DNA of 23,844 nt from Clostridiales bacterium (GCA_018364635.1 JAGZLR010000031.1:1-23844); one strand, 5' to 3'. Numbered from the stretch's first letter, positions 7,420 to 16,594 are shown. Notes: generated by a model from the sequence alone, not told the origin. Made by a program: numbers and translations.

Positions 7420-9350
7420 TGTCAATTGCCAAAATGAAAAAAATCAGGGTTGTCGCACTTTCTGAAGACAAGGATCAGTTTTTGAAAGATTTGATGCATT
7501 TGGGGTGTATTCAAATTGTTCAGTCTTCTGATAAATTGACAGACCCTCAATGGGCGGCGCTTTTGACAAAGGAAAACAGTCATGCAATGGAGTTTGGAAG
7601 CAAACTTTCCAGTGTGACAAATGCCCTTGCTGTTTTAAAAAAATATGCTCCGCCAAAAAGAAGTTTATTTATCAAACGCAGTGAGATAAAAGAGCAAGAA
7701 TTTTTAAACGATAGTGTTATGGAGGAAATGATTAGTGTCGCAGAGCAAATCAATGACATTGAAAAGAAAATTTCCTCTTGTCAGGCGAAGATCAATCGCA
7801 ACGATTCGGAAATTTTGGCTCTGAAGCCGTGGGAATCTCTGGACCAGCCTCTGGACCTGACGCAAACGAAAAAAACATCTATTCTTTTAGGGATTTGTCC
7901 CAGCACAGTGATCTATGATGATTTGGTAAGCGCGGTCCATTCAGCCGCAGACACCGCAGTGCTTTCCCTCATCCATTCTACAAAAGAACAGCAGTACATA
8001 GTTCTGCTGTGTCATAAGTCAGACAAGGAGCAGGTACTAGATACTTTGAGAACTTATGCCTTTTCCTTAGCAACATGGAAAGATGCTCAGGGTACTGCCG
8101 CGGAAAACATAGAAAGACTGACAAAAGAAAATGAAACCTTACAGCAGGAGATTGAAGCTGAAAAGAAACATGCCGCGTCCTTTGCTGATCGTCGTCAAGA
8201 GCTACAAGTTTGTCAGGATCGTTTAAATCAAGAAATTTCTAAGGAAAATGCGAAAGATAATTTTTTGACAACCGGTACTGTTTTCTTTTTGGAAGGTTGG
8301 GTAGAGGTAAGCCAAATGGAGACAGTAACACAGTATTTGCAGAGTCGTATTTGTGCCTATGAATTTCATGATCCAGAAAAAGAGGACACTGTGCCGACGA
8401 AGCTTGTCAACAGTAAGTTAGTAGAACCGATGAATATGGTAACAGAGATGTATTCTCTGCCGGCATATGATGGCATTGACCCCAATCCGCTGATTTTTGG
8501 ATTTTTTATCTTCTTCTTCGGATTTATGTTCGCTGATTTGGCTTATGGCATTATGATTGCAGGGGTTTCCCTATTTATATGGAAAAAGTATCGGCCGAAA
8601 GGCACGATGGGATATATGTTCAGGTTAGGTGTTATGCTGGGAATTTCTACAGCGATCTGTGGTATCTTGACAGGAAGTTTCTTTGGTGATGCTGTGACTG
8701 TATTTTGTGAAAACTTCTTAGGAATGGAAGGCGTAAAACTTCCTAGTCTTATTGATCCAATGAGTAATCCAACTTTGGTACTTGCCATAGCGCTGGTTTT
8801 CGGTGTAGTACAAATGATTTTTGGTATGTGCGTCAAGCTTTATATGGGCTTTCGAGATGGGGAAGCTGTTGACAGTATTTTGGACGTGGTGCCGTGGTGG
8901 ATGTTCTTTGCCGGTCTTGGCTTAGCATTCCTTACTCATAATAATGTGCTTTTGATTGTAAGCGTAGTTGTTTTGGTGCTTACCCAAGGAAGAAAGAAAA
9001 AAGGGATTATCGGTAAATTATTTGGCGGTGTTGCTAGTCTTTATGATGTCACAAGCTGGCTGAGTGATTTCCTTTCCTATTCAAGATTGATGGCTCTTAT
9101 GCTTGCAACAAGCGTTATCGCAAGTGTTGTCAATAAAATGGGAAGCCTTGCTGGAAATATGGTTATTTTTATTATCGTCTTTATTGTTGGCCATATTTTT
9201 AACGTTGGTATTAACCTCATTGGCACTTATGTTCATGCAGCGAGACTTCAGTACCTAGAGTTTTTTGGAAAATTTTATAAAGAAGGCGGCGTTCCATTTC
9301 GTCCCCTTCATTATGATACAAAATATGTTGATATTGTAGAGGACAAATAA
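7419..9350 (+). CDS. ntpI: V-type ATPase membrane subunit I (a-type stator)
   Basis: This 643-aa subunit carries the ion half-channels beside the c-ring. The N-terminal half (about 1-340) is cytoplasmic with coiled-coil stretches (ENIERLTKENETLQQEIEAE) and anchors the peripheral stalks. The C-terminal half is membranous, beginning near FGFFIFFFGFMFADLAYGI. Two arginines that face the rotor ring are visible: Arg556 in YSRLMAL and Arg609 in AARLQYLEFFGKFY, corresponding to the essential Arg pair of E. hirae NtpI. Length is normal for the family. The start overlaps the previous stop by one base. Confidence 0.95.
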   Translation: MSIAKMKKIRVVALSEDKDQFLKDLMHLGCIQIVQSSDKLTDPQWAALLTKENSHAMEFGSKLSSVTNALAVLKKYAPPKRSLFIKRSEIKEQEFLNDSVMEEMISVAEQINDIEKKISSCQAKINRNDSEILALKPWESLDQPLDLTQTKKTSILLGICPSTVIYDDLVSAVHSAADTAVLSLIHSTKEQQYIVLLCHKSDKEQVLDTLRTYAFSLATWKDAQGTAAENIERLTKENETLQQEIEAEKKHAASFADRRQELQVCQDRLNQEISKENAKDNFLTTGTVFFLEGWVEVSQMETVTQYLQSRICAYEFHDPEKEDTVPTKLVNSKLVEPMNMVTEMYSLPAYDGIDPNPLIFGFFIFFFGFMFADLAYGIMIAGVSLFIWKKYRPKGTMGYMFRLGVMLGISTAICGILTGSFFGDAVTVFCENFLGMEGVKLPSLIDPMSNPTLVLAIALVFGVVQMIFGMCVKLYMGFRDGEAVDSILDVVPWWMFFAGLGLAFLTHNNVLLIVSVVVLVLTQGRKKKGIIGKLFGGVASLYDVTSWLSDFLSYSRLMALMLATSVIASVVNKMGSLAGNMVIFIIVFIVGHIFNVGINLIGTYVHAARLQYLEFFGKFYKEGGVPFRPLHYDTKYVDIVEDK

Positions 9351-9362
9351 AAATAGCTCAGT

Positions 9363-9396
9363 CGGCGGAAGCGGAAAGTTTAAAAATTTAACGCCG
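9363..9396 (+). repeat. Small hairpin ahead of the c-ring gene
   Basis: CGGCG (9363-9367) and CGCCG (9392-9396) can pair just upstream of the ribosome site of ntpK. It might help the high expression needed for a ring subunit; that is a guess from position. Confidence 0.3.
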
Positions 9397-9416
9397 GAGA
9401 AAAGGAGAATGTGTTT

Positions 9417-9899
9417 ATGGATTGGTTACAATATTGTGGTACAGGAATTGCTCTTTTAGGTTCAGCTCTTGCAGTAGGTTTTGCCTGCGCAGGGTCTGGT
9501 AAAGGTGTTGGCCTTGTAGGTGAAGCTGGTGCCGGTGTTTTGTCTCAGGACCCAAGTAAGTTTTCACAGATCCTTATTTTACAGGTTATCCCAGGTACAC
9601 AAGGTCTTTATGGTCTGGTTACATGGTTTTATGCATTGATGCAGATGGGATTTTTTAACGGTACTATGACGCAGCTGGATTTGACAACAGGCTTAATGTA
9701 TTTTGCAGCTTGTCTACCAATTGCCATTGGCGGATATCATTCTGCTATTGGTCAAGGACGTGTTGCCGCAGCAAGCGTTTCTATGATCGCAAAACGCCCT
9801 GGTGAATTAACGAAAGGTATTATTATGGCAATCATGGTTGAATTCTATGCGATTTTAACACTGCTTGCTTCATTCCTGATGTTAAATAGTCTGGGCTGA
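9417..9899 (+). CDS. ntpK: V-type ATPase c-ring proteolipid subunit K, Na+ ligands present
   Basis: This 160-aa membrane protein forms the rotor ring. It has four predicted membrane helices as two similar hairpins (GSGKGVGLVGEAGAGV and the later SAIGQGRVAAASVSM), as in duplicated V-type c subunits. The carboxylate is Glu142 in VEFYAIL. Thr61 and Gln62 in PGTQG and Gln113 in GQGR match the side-chain ligands of Na+ in E. hirae NtpK (Thr64, Gln65, Gln110, Glu139), so Na+ coupling is likely. ATG 9417 is preferred over the in-frame GTG at 9411, because AAGGAG ends nine bases before it but only three before the GTG. Confidence 0.93.
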   Translation: MDWLQYCGTGIALLGSALAVGFACAGSGKGVGLVGEAGAGVLSQDPSKFSQILILQVIPGTQGLYGLVTWFYALMQMGFFNGTMTQLDLTTGLMYFAACLPIAIGGYHSAIGQGRVAAASVSMIAKRPGELTKGIIMAIMVEFYAILTLLASFLMLNSLG

Positions 9900-9939
9900 T
9901 AACCCTTGAAAAAATAGAATACAGTGGGTGGTGCAGAAA

Positions 9940-10545
9940 ATGGAAGGCATTGAGAAGTTAACCGGCCGTATTGCAAATGAGGCGGATGAACAGGTAAATT
10001 CAATTCTTGCTGCCGCACAAAAAGAGGCAGGGGAATTGATTTTGGCAAAGGAGACAGAGGCAAAGGCTTTCTATGAAGAAGCGGTGGAGAAAGGGAAAAA
10101 AGCCGCGAGCCAAAAGATAGAGCGTATGGAAAGTGTTGCTCGGTTAGAGATAAAAAAACAGATGTTGTCAGTACGTCAGAATATGATTAGCGAGGCGTTT
10201 CGTTTGGCGGAAGAGGCACTGACAAAACTGGATGAAGCAAAAAAGATAGAATTGTTGGCAGCATTAGCAGCGGAAAGCAGTGAAAGTGGAAAAGAAGAAA
10301 TGATATTGACGAAATCTGACAAAGATCAATTGGGCGAAAAAGTGGCAGAAAAAGCCAATGAATTTTTGAGCACCAAAGGGAAAACTGCACAGCTGACCGT
10401 TTCTTCTGATACAAGAGAAATATCTGGAGGACTGATCTTAAAAGACGGGTCTATTGAGATTAACTGTAGTTTTGAAACACTTCTTAGATTTCGAAGAGAA
10501 GAGCTTGCTGCGGACGTTTCAGACATATTATTCAAGGAGTCGTAA
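9940..10545 (+). CDS. ntpE: V-type ATPase peripheral stalk subunit E
   Basis: A 201-aa stalk subunit that pairs with the NtpF-type helix and holds the A/B head. The start MEGIEKLTGRI is typical of the family, so ATG 9940 is preferred to the two in-frame GTG codons at 9928 and 9931; the G-rich stretch at about 9926-9933 acts as a rather poor ribosome site. The first 110 residues form a long Ala/Glu/Lys helix, and the rest is the mixed globular domain that contacts the head (EISGGLILKDGSIEINCSFETLL, cut short here as EISGGLILKDGSIEINCS, is the family hallmark). It sits between K and C, as in E. hirae. Confidence 0.9.
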   Translation: MEGIEKLTGRIANEADEQVNSILAAAQKEAGELILAKETEAKAFYEEAVEKGKKAASQKIERMESVARLEIKKQMLSVRQNMISEAFRLAEEALTKLDEAKKIELLAALAAESSESGKEEMILTKSDKDQLGEKVAEKANEFLSTKGKTAQLTVSSDTREISGGLILKDGSIEINCSFETLLRFRREELAADVSDILFKES

Positions 10546-10589
10546 CCCAAGTACAGTCTGAATCATATCCGCAAAAGGAGGAATGGCTT

Positions 10590-11588
10590 TTGTCAGAGAA
10601 AACTGATATTGATTATTTATATATTTCATCGAGAGTCAAGGCGATGGAAAAAGATCTCCTGACAAAGGAGAGAATGAATAAGATGCTGGAGGCCCGTACC
10701 AATGAGGAAGCGGCCAAGGTGTTGACAGAATGCGGATACGGCGATTTTACAATACCTGTGACGGCATCAGAAGTTGAGGAAAAGTTGTCACAGCAGCGCA
10801 GTAAACTGTACAGCGACTTATCTGTGGATGTGCCGGATATTCGTCTTGTGGATATTTTCCGCATTCGATTTGATTATCATAATATCAAAGTGCTGTTAAA
10901 AGCAAAAGATATGGAAGCTGCAGAAAGGCTATTTATTGACGCCGGACGCATTGCTGTTGAAACAATGAAAAATGTGCTTAATCAAATGGATATGAGAGAG
11001 ATTCCAATGGGAATGACGGAAGCGATCTATCAGGCAAAGGAAGTGCTCAGTCAAACAGGTAATCCGCAGAAAGCCGATTTCTTGCTGGATAAGGCTTGTT
11101 ATCAGGAAATGCTTGATTTGGCAGAGGAGTCCGGCAGTTTGTTTTTGGTCAATTTTGTGAAGATCAATATTGACGCCATCAATTTGAGAAGTGCAGTTCG
11201 ATCAGTAAGAATGAATAAATCTATTGAGTTTATCCGAAGCGTTATGCTTCCAGGAGGCAATGTGCCAGAAGAAAATATTGTTCAGGGTGCAGTCAGTGGA
11301 AGCGGTTTGGAAACGGCATTTGCTGCAACAGAACTTCGGGATGCTGCGGCAGCTGGTGTAAAAATATTGAAGACTGGTCGTATGACAGAGTTTGAAAAAT
11401 TATGTGACGATGCTATTATGAGTTTTTTGGACGGCGCAAAATACAAGGCTTTTGGTCCAGAAACGGCAGTTGGTTACATTTATGCAAAAGAAGCGGAATT
11501 TTCTGCGGCGAGAATTATTATGATGGGACGTCTTTCAGGGCTTGAGGCAGAGACAATCAAAGAAAGGCTGCGTGAAGCGTATGTATAA
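10590..11588 (+). CDS. ntpC: V-type ATPase subunit C (central stalk to c-ring coupler, V0 d)
   Basis: A 332-aa V0D/AC39-type subunit, the funnel-shaped socket that joins the central shaft to the c-ring. The chain is helical and repetitive as expected (DIRLVDIFRIRFDYHNIKVL and later LVNFVKINIDAINLRSAVR). The start is TTG at 10590: a strong AAAGGAGG (10574-10581) lies eight bases upstream, and the nearby ATG at 10583 is out of frame and stops after seven codons. Its end overlaps the start of the next gene. Confidence 0.92.
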   Translation: MSEKTDIDYLYISSRVKAMEKDLLTKERMNKMLEARTNEEAAKVLTECGYGDFTIPVTASEVEEKLSQQRSKLYSDLSVDVPDIRLVDIFRIRFDYHNIKVLLKAKDMEAAERLFIDAGRIAVETMKNVLNQMDMREIPMGMTEAIYQAKEVLSQTGNPQKADFLLDKACYQEMLDLAEESGSLFLVNFVKINIDAINLRSAVRSVRMNKSIEFIRSVMLPGGNVPEENIVQGAVSGSGLETAFAATELRDAAAAGVKILKTGRMTEFEKLCDDAIMSFLDGAKYKAFGPETAVGYIYAKEAEFSAARIIMMGRLSGLEAETIKERLREAYV

Positions 11589-11892
11589 AATTGCTGTAGT
11601 AGGAGATAGAGACAGCGTCATTGGCTTTAAGGCTTTAGGCCTGGATACCTTTGAGACAGATCAGCCGGAAATGGCAGAATCTATTTTGCGGGATTTAGCA
11701 GATAGAGAATATGCCATTGTGTACATCACAGAGCAGCTAGCGCAGCAGATGATGGATGTGATTCACCAATATCAAAGTCAGGTGACGCCGGCAGTAATTT
11801 TGATTCCTGGAAAAGAAGGAACTCTTGGAATCGGTCAAGTAGCGTTAAAGACAGCGGTGGAGAAGGCCGTTGGAGCAGATATACTAGGTTAA
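11581..11892 (+). CDS. ntpG: V-type ATPase central shaft subunit F (E. hirae NtpG)
   Basis: A 103-aa small subunit that binds the central shaft subunit D inside the head. It begins MYKIAVVGDRDSVIGFKALG, the usual F-subunit N-terminus, and contains the AIVYITEQLAQQM helix. ATG 11581 lies within the last codons of subunit C (overlap of 8 bases), so translation is coupled. An in-frame upstream start at 11542 would read deep inside subunit C and is rejected. Confidence 0.92.
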   Translation: MYKIAVVGDRDSVIGFKALGLDTFETDQPEMAESILRDLADREYAIVYITEQLAQQMMDVIHQYQSQVTPAVILIPGKEGTLGIGQVALKTAVEKAVGADILG

Positions 11893-11932
11893 CAAATAGA
11901 ATGAAAATTTACCAGGAAAGAAGGTAAAGAAT

Positions 11933-13702
11933 TTGGCAAAAGGCAGAATTGTAAAAGTATCCGGCCCTCTTGTAGTGGCGGAAGGAATGCAGGATGCAAG
12001 TATGGCGGACGTTGTCCGTGTAGGCGACGAACGATTGATTGGAGAAATCTTAAACATGGAAGGTGGCAATGCCTCCATTCAGGTTTATGAGGAGACTTCT
12101 GGTTTAGGCCCAGGGGCAGAAGTGGAAACCACAGGCGCACCTCTTTCTGTGGAATTAGGTCCTGGATTGTTGGAAAATATTTATGACGGTATTCAGCGGC
12201 CGCTGGAAGACATTATGAAGGTTGCCGGCAGTAATATTACAAGAGGTGTTGAAGTAAACGCGATTTCTAGAGAAAAGAAATGGGAGTTTCAGGCAACTGC
12301 CCATGCAGGGGATGTTGTGACCGGCGGTGATATTCTTGGTACGGTACAGGAAACAAGTATTATTTTGCACAAAATTATGGTGCCAAATGGTATGTCAGGA
12401 ACAATCAAAGAAATTACTTCTGGTTCTTTCCATGTGGATGAGACAATTGCAACCCTTACAACACCAGACGGCAAAGAAGTACCTTTGACGATGATGCAGA
12501 AATGGCCAGTGCGTGTGGGTAGACCATATAAGAAAAAGTTTGTGCCTTCCACACCACTAAGCACAGGCCAAAGAGTTATAGATACTATGTTTCCTTTAGC
12601 AAAGGGCGGTACGGCAGCAGTGCCGGGGCCATTTGGTAGTGGTAAAACAGTTGTACAGCACGCTTTGGCCAAGTGGTCTGACGTTGATGTGGTTGTTTAC
12701 ATTGGCTGCGGCGAGCGTGGCAACGAAATGACAGATGTATTACGGGAATTTCCTGAATTGATTGACCCACATACAGGGGAAACGTTGATGAAACGAACTG
12801 TACTGATCGCGAATACTTCTGATATGCCTGTGGCGGCGCGAGAAGCCTCTATTTATACAGGAATTACAATTGCGGAATACTATAGAGATATGGGCTATGA
12901 TGTGGCAGTTATTGCAGACTCTACTTCCCGTTGGGCCGAGGCGCTCCGTGAGATGAGTGGACGTCTGGAAGAAATGCCGGGCGAAGAAGGATATCCTGCA
13001 TACTTGGGAACTCGTCTGTCTCAGTTTTATGAGAGAGCAGGCTGTGTAAAATGTATGGGAAGCGATGAAGACAGAATGGGTTCATTGACAGCGATCGGGG
13101 CAGTATCTCCACCAGGAGGCGACCTTTCTGAGCCTGTCAGCCAGGCGACGATGCGTATTGTAAAAGTATTCTGGTCCTTGGATTCCTCCCTTGCTTACCG
13201 CAGACATTTCCCTGCGATCAATTGGCTGAAATCCCATTCTCTGTATCAGGATAACCTGAGAGACTATTATATAAAAAAGATCGGCAAAGAGTATATTGCC
13301 AATCGGGATAAGGCTATGAGTCTTTTACAGGAAGAGGCAGAACTGGAAGAGATTGTTCAGTTAGTAGGAAAGGACAGTTTGTCTGACAATGATAAGATGA
13401 CGCTGGAGACAGCAAAAATGATCCGTGAGGACTTTTTACAGCAAAATGCGTTCCAGGAAATTGACTGGTATACAGAAAATGAGAAACAAGCCAAAATGCT
13501 TGACATGATTCTTCAGTACGATTTGCTTTGCCGTGATGCCATCAATAAAGGCGCTTCTTTTGACGCCTTAGCATCTATTGAGTCTCGGGAGCAGATTGCC
13601 CGTGCAAAGACAGCGCCTCATGAGACATTTGAGGAATATTTCCAACATACAATGAAGGAAATTAACAAAGAAATTGAAACCATTATAAAGGAGGTCGGAT
13701 AA
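11933..13702 (+). CDS. ntpA: V-type ATPase catalytic subunit A
   Basis: This 589-aa subunit carries the ATP-hydrolysing sites of the A3B3 head. The P-loop GPFGSGKT includes Lys238, and the GERGNEM segment holds the catalytic Glu. The extra non-homologous region specific to A subunits lies at about residues 110-190. The start is TTG 11933, with GAAAGAAGG about eight bases upstream; no ATG fits the conserved N-terminus AKGRIVKVSGPLVVAEGM. Its end is three bases before subunit B, and the ribosome site of B lies within its last codons. Confidence 0.97.
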   Translation: MAKGRIVKVSGPLVVAEGMQDASMADVVRVGDERLIGEILNMEGGNASIQVYEETSGLGPGAEVETTGAPLSVELGPGLLENIYDGIQRPLEDIMKVAGSNITRGVEVNAISREKKWEFQATAHAGDVVTGGDILGTVQETSIILHKIMVPNGMSGTIKEITSGSFHVDETIATLTTPDGKEVPLTMMQKWPVRVGRPYKKKFVPSTPLSTGQRVIDTMFPLAKGGTAAVPGPFGSGKTVVQHALAKWSDVDVVVYIGCGERGNEMTDVLREFPELIDPHTGETLMKRTVLIANTSDMPVAAREASIYTGITIAEYYRDMGYDVAVIADSTSRWAEALREMSGRLEEMPGEEGYPAYLGTRLSQFYERAGCVKCMGSDEDRMGSLTAIGAVSPPGGDLSEPVSQATMRIVKVFWSLDSSLAYRRHFPAINWLKSHSLYQDNLRDYYIKKIGKEYIANRDKAMSLLQEEAELEEIVQLVGKDSLSDNDKMTLETAKMIREDFLQQNAFQEIDWYTENEKQAKMLDMILQYDLLCRDAINKGASFDALASIESREQIARAKTAPHETFEEYFQHTMKEINKEIETIIKEVG

Positions 13703-13705
13703 GAC

Positions 13706-15082
13706 ATGATGAAAGAATATAGAACAATCCAAGAAATTTCCGGACCTTTGATGGTGGTAAATAAAGTTGAAAATGTCACGTATGACGAACTTGCGGAAAT
13801 TGAACTTCCAAATGGTGAGACCAGATACTGTAAGGTACTGGAAGTATCCAAAGATAATGCGGTTGTGCAGCTATTTGACAGCTCCGCAGGTATCAATTTA
13901 GCACAAAGCAAAATTAGATTTTTAGGTCATAGCCAACAATTGGGTGTTTCTGGTGATATGTTAGGCCGTGTCTTTGACGGTATGGGGCGGCCAATTGACG
14001 GCGGTCCTGAAATTCTTGCGGAAAAACAAATGGATATTAATGGTGTGCCAATGAACCCGGCGGCGAGAAACTACCCATCTGAATTTATTCAAACTGGTGT
14101 TTCTGCCATCGATGGATTAAATACACTGGTTCGTGGCCAAAAGCTCCCAATTTTTTCCGGCTCTGGTCTGCCGCATGCAAAACTTGCAGCCCAGATTGCC
14201 CGTCAGGCAAAGGTATTGGGATCAGATGCAAACTTTGCGGTTGTGTTTGCAGCGATTGGTATTACCTTTGAGGAATCAGAATTTTTCGTACAGGAATTTA
14301 GAAGAACAGGCGCTATCGACCGTACCGTTCTTTTTACCAATCTTGCCAATGACCCTGCGGTAGAGCGAATCGCTACACCACGGTTGGCGTTGACAGCGGC
14401 TGAGTATTTAGCCTTTGAAAAGGATATGCACGTACTTGTCATTTTGACAGATATCACAAACTATGCGGAAGCTCTCCGTGAAGTTTCTGCGGCGAAAAAA
14501 GAGGTGCCAGGTCGTCGTGGATATCCTGGATATCTCTACACAGACCTTGCTACGATGTATGAGCGTGCTGGAAGAAAGTTAGGCAAAGAGGGATCGATCA
14601 CGATGATTCCTATTTTGACAATGCCTGAAGACGATAAGACTCACCCAATTCCTGACTTGACAGGGTATATCACAGAAGGTCAGATTATTCTTTCCAGAGA
14701 TCTTTACAGGAAAAATATTATGCCGCCAATTGATGTACTTCCATCTCTGTCCCGTTTGAAGGACAAAGGAATTGGTGCAGGAAAGACACGAGAAGACCAC
14801 GCAAATACGATGAACCAGCTGTTTGCCGCTTATGCTACAGGCAAGGAGGCAAAGGAGCTGATGGCCGTGTTAGGTGAAGCGGCTTTGTCGCCTACGGATC
14901 TCCTCTATGCAAAATTTGCGGAGGAGTTTGAGAAGCGTTATGTAAATCAAGGATTTGATGAAAACAGAAGTATTGAAGAGACTTTAACCATAGGTTGGGA
15001 GTTGCTTTCTATTCTTCCAAGGCAGGAGTTAAAACGAATCAAACCAGAATATATTGATAAATATATGCCAAAAAAGAATTGA
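13706..15082 (+). CDS. ntpB: V-type ATPase regulatory subunit B
   Basis: This 458-aa subunit alternates with A in the head. It has the degenerate nucleotide loop FSGSGLPHAKLAAQI, with no GKT, as expected for the non-catalytic partner. Arg350 in LPSLSRLKDKG is the arginine finger that reaches into the neighbouring catalytic site, at the same number as in E. hirae NtpB. AAAGGAGGT at 13687-13695 precedes two tandem ATG codons (13706 and 13709); the first gives better spacing. It sits between A and D. Confidence 0.97.
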   Translation: MMKEYRTIQEISGPLMVVNKVENVTYDELAEIELPNGETRYCKVLEVSKDNAVVQLFDSSAGINLAQSKIRFLGHSQQLGVSGDMLGRVFDGMGRPIDGGPEILAEKQMDINGVPMNPAARNYPSEFIQTGVSAIDGLNTLVRGQKLPIFSGSGLPHAKLAAQIARQAKVLGSDANFAVVFAAIGITFEESEFFVQEFRRTGAIDRTVLFTNLANDPAVERIATPRLALTAAEYLAFEKDMHVLVILTDITNYAEALREVSAAKKEVPGRRGYPGYLYTDLATMYERAGRKLGKEGSITMIPILTMPEDDKTHPIPDLTGYITEGQIILSRDLYRKNIMPPIDVLPSLSRLKDKGIGAGKTREDHANTMNQLFAAYATGKEAKELMAVLGEAALSPTDLLYAKFAEEFEKRYVNQGFDENRSIEETLTIGWELLSILPRQELKRIKPEYIDKYMPKKN

Positions 15083-15099
15083 CGGGGAGGTGCTGACAA

Positions 15100-15792
15100 A
15101 TGGCAAAAACGACAGTGAACCCTACCCGTATGGAATTGACAAAGCTGAAAGCCAGGCTTAGAACCGCCACAAGAGGTCATAAACTGCTGAAAGATAAGCG
15201 GGATGAGCTGATGAAGCAGTTTCTTGATACTGTGAAGGAAAATAAAGCTTTGAGAAAGAAAGTGGAGGAGGCATTATTGCGCGCCCATGGAAGCTTTACA
15301 GTGGCCAGTGCAGTTATGAGTCCGGAAATGCTGGAACAGGCGTTGTTATACCCAAAACAGAGTGTTGATTTGGATATGAAATTTAAAAATATCATGAGCG
15401 TACTTGTTCCGCAGTATACGTTCCAGACAAAAAATAACGATCCCGCAGAGATATTTCCTTACGGTTTTGCTATGACAAGCGGGGAATTGGATGACGCCTT
15501 AGAAGCGCTTTCTGGTGTGTTCCAGGAGATGCTGCAGTTGGCGCAGATGGAAAAGACCACACAGTTGTTGGCACAGGAAATTGAAAAGACCCGCAGAAGA
15601 GTCAATGCGTTGGAATACATTATGATTCCTGATTTGGAGGAAAATATTAAATATATCTCCATGAAGCTGGAAGAAAATGAACGCGGCAATACAACACGTC
15701 TTATGAAAGTGAAGGATATGATTGCTGAAAAAGCCATTGAGGAAAGACGTAAAAAAGATGCGGAGATTTTGGAAAAAAATCCAGTGGCATGA
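15100..15792 (+). CDS. ntpD: V-type ATPase central shaft subunit D
   Basis: This 230-aa subunit is the rotating coiled-coil shaft inside the A3B3 head. The N-terminal motif NPTRMELTKLKARLRTATRG and the long C-terminal helix with RRRVNALEYIMIPDLEENIK are diagnostic. ATG 15100 is preceded by GGGGAGGTG (15085-15093). It is the last gene of the operon. The order F-I-K-E-C-G-A-B-D matches the E. hirae Na+-ATPase operon. Two hairpins follow it. Confidence 0.96.
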   Translation: MAKTTVNPTRMELTKLKARLRTATRGHKLLKDKRDELMKQFLDTVKENKALRKKVEEALLRAHGSFTVASAVMSPEMLEQALLYPKQSVDLDMKFKNIMSVLVPQYTFQTKNNDPAEIFPYGFAMTSGELDDALEALSGVFQEMLQLAQMEKTTQLLAQEIEKTRRRVNALEYIMIPDLEENIKYISMKLEENERGNTTRLMKVKDMIAEKAIEERRKKDAEILEKNPVA

Positions 15793-15812
15793 CAGAGGAA
15801 TTTGTCTTTGAT

Positions 15813-15848
15813 TAGGTATCCATGGAGAGGATACACTGTGGATACCTA
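15813..15848 (+). repeat. 10-bp perfect hairpin after ntpD
   Basis: TAGGTATCCA (15813-15822) pairs perfectly with TGGATACCTA (15839-15848). There is no T tract, so it is more likely an RNA-stability or pausing structure than the main terminator. Confidence 0.5.
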
Positions 15849-15893
15849 GTCAAGTAAGATGATGGATCGTTAGAACAGCAACTTCGTTTTTAT

Positions 15894-15950
15894 GCACATA
15901 TTTTTGTAGGCGGTCTTAGAGAGACAGCGTACAAAGATATGTGTTTTTTC
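15894..15950 (+). terminator. Terminator of the V-ATPase operon
   Basis: A long imperfect stem (15894-15915 with 15923-15944, about 22 bp with a few mismatches) is followed by TTTTTTC. It lies about 100 bases after ntpD. Confidence 0.8.
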
Positions 15951-16122
15951 TTTTGATTATGAAACTACACAGAAAATGGGCTGACAGCGTTCCGCTTGTC
16001 ATCGTAATCAGTACAGGTGTAGTAAGGATAGCACTGACAAGAGAAGTAAATTTTTAAGGAAAGGTAAATATTTTTTGTCTGCCATATCCAGCGTTTTTAT
16101 TATTCAAGGTTCTATCTTTTAG

Positions 16123-16173
16123 AACGGTGTTATGCTATTATGAAGTCGGTGGTAAATCGGAAGTTGTGGAGGT
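16123..16173 (+). repeat. Left copy of an imperfect direct repeat bordering the importer block
   Basis: The core CTATTATGAAGTC (16135-16147) and the rest up to GAGGT (16173) match 23523-23561 at 33 of 39 positions with no gaps. AACGG is also shared at the same distance upstream. The 3' end of the repeat forms the ribosome site of the small gene at 16181. Confidence 0.7.
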
Positions 16174-16180
16174 AATAAAT

Positions 16181-16594
16181 ATGAAAAAGAGAGTTATAGT
16201 TCCACTTATGGTAATACTGATTTTGATTGTTTTGGCGGCAATATTTTACTTTACGCCTAAGACATTTGGAAGGAATGTAAATCCGTCTGATGTTGACCAT
16301 ATCAATGTGTTTGATGGCAATACAGGTGTTGGTTTTACTATTGATACCCCTAAAGACATTCAATATATTGTTGAGAATATTCAAAGCCATCCAATGAAAA
16401 GAGCAGGAGTTTCGATTTGTAACATGGGATATGGTCTCAAAATTAGTTATATCGATGGCAATGATAAGGCTATGATTCCGGTATTTATCCTCAATAGCGA
16501 TGACACAATTCGTAAGGATCCATTTGTCTACCAGTGTGATGGTAATTTGTGCTTTGATTATATCAAGAAAATTGAAAGTAGAATTGGAGATTAA
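16181..16594 (+). CDS. Small membrane-anchored protein of unknown function
   Basis: A 137-aa protein starting at ATG 16181, with GGAGGT (16168-16173) seven bases upstream. A basic start (MKKR) precedes one strongly hydrophobic helix (about residues 5-24: VIVPLMVILILIVLAAIF), so it is a lipid-free membrane-anchored or secreted protein; there is no lipobox Cys. The exported part has about 110 residues, mixed in character, with Cys in SICNMGYG and in YQCDGNLCFDY that could pair. I do not recognise a family. The upstream in-frame extension to 16127 reads through the direct repeat and is not used. No terminator is seen before the next promoter, 60 bases downstream. A link to the importer operon is possible only by position. 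Confidence 0.7.
   Translation: MKKRVIVPLMVILILIVLAAIFYFTPKTFGRNVNPSDVDHINVFDGNTGVGFTIDTPKDIQYIVENIQSHPMKRAGVSICNMGYGLKISYIDGNDKAMIPVFILNSDDTIRKDPFVYQCDGNLCFDYIKKIESRIGD

Larger units (their letters stand above)
15793..16180. other. Intergenic region after the V-ATPase operon
   Basis: The region holds two hairpins (15813-15848 and 15894-15949) and a direct repeat copy (16123-16173). Between them a 32-codon ORF (15959-16057) has no ribosome site and no recognisable product. A small inverted repeat, GTTCTA/TAGAAC, lies just before the repeat copy. I see no gene here. Confidence 0.6.

Noticed and set aside
15959..16057. 32-codon ORF after the V-ATPase terminator
   Set aside because: No ribosome site and no recognisable family; such a length is expected by chance.
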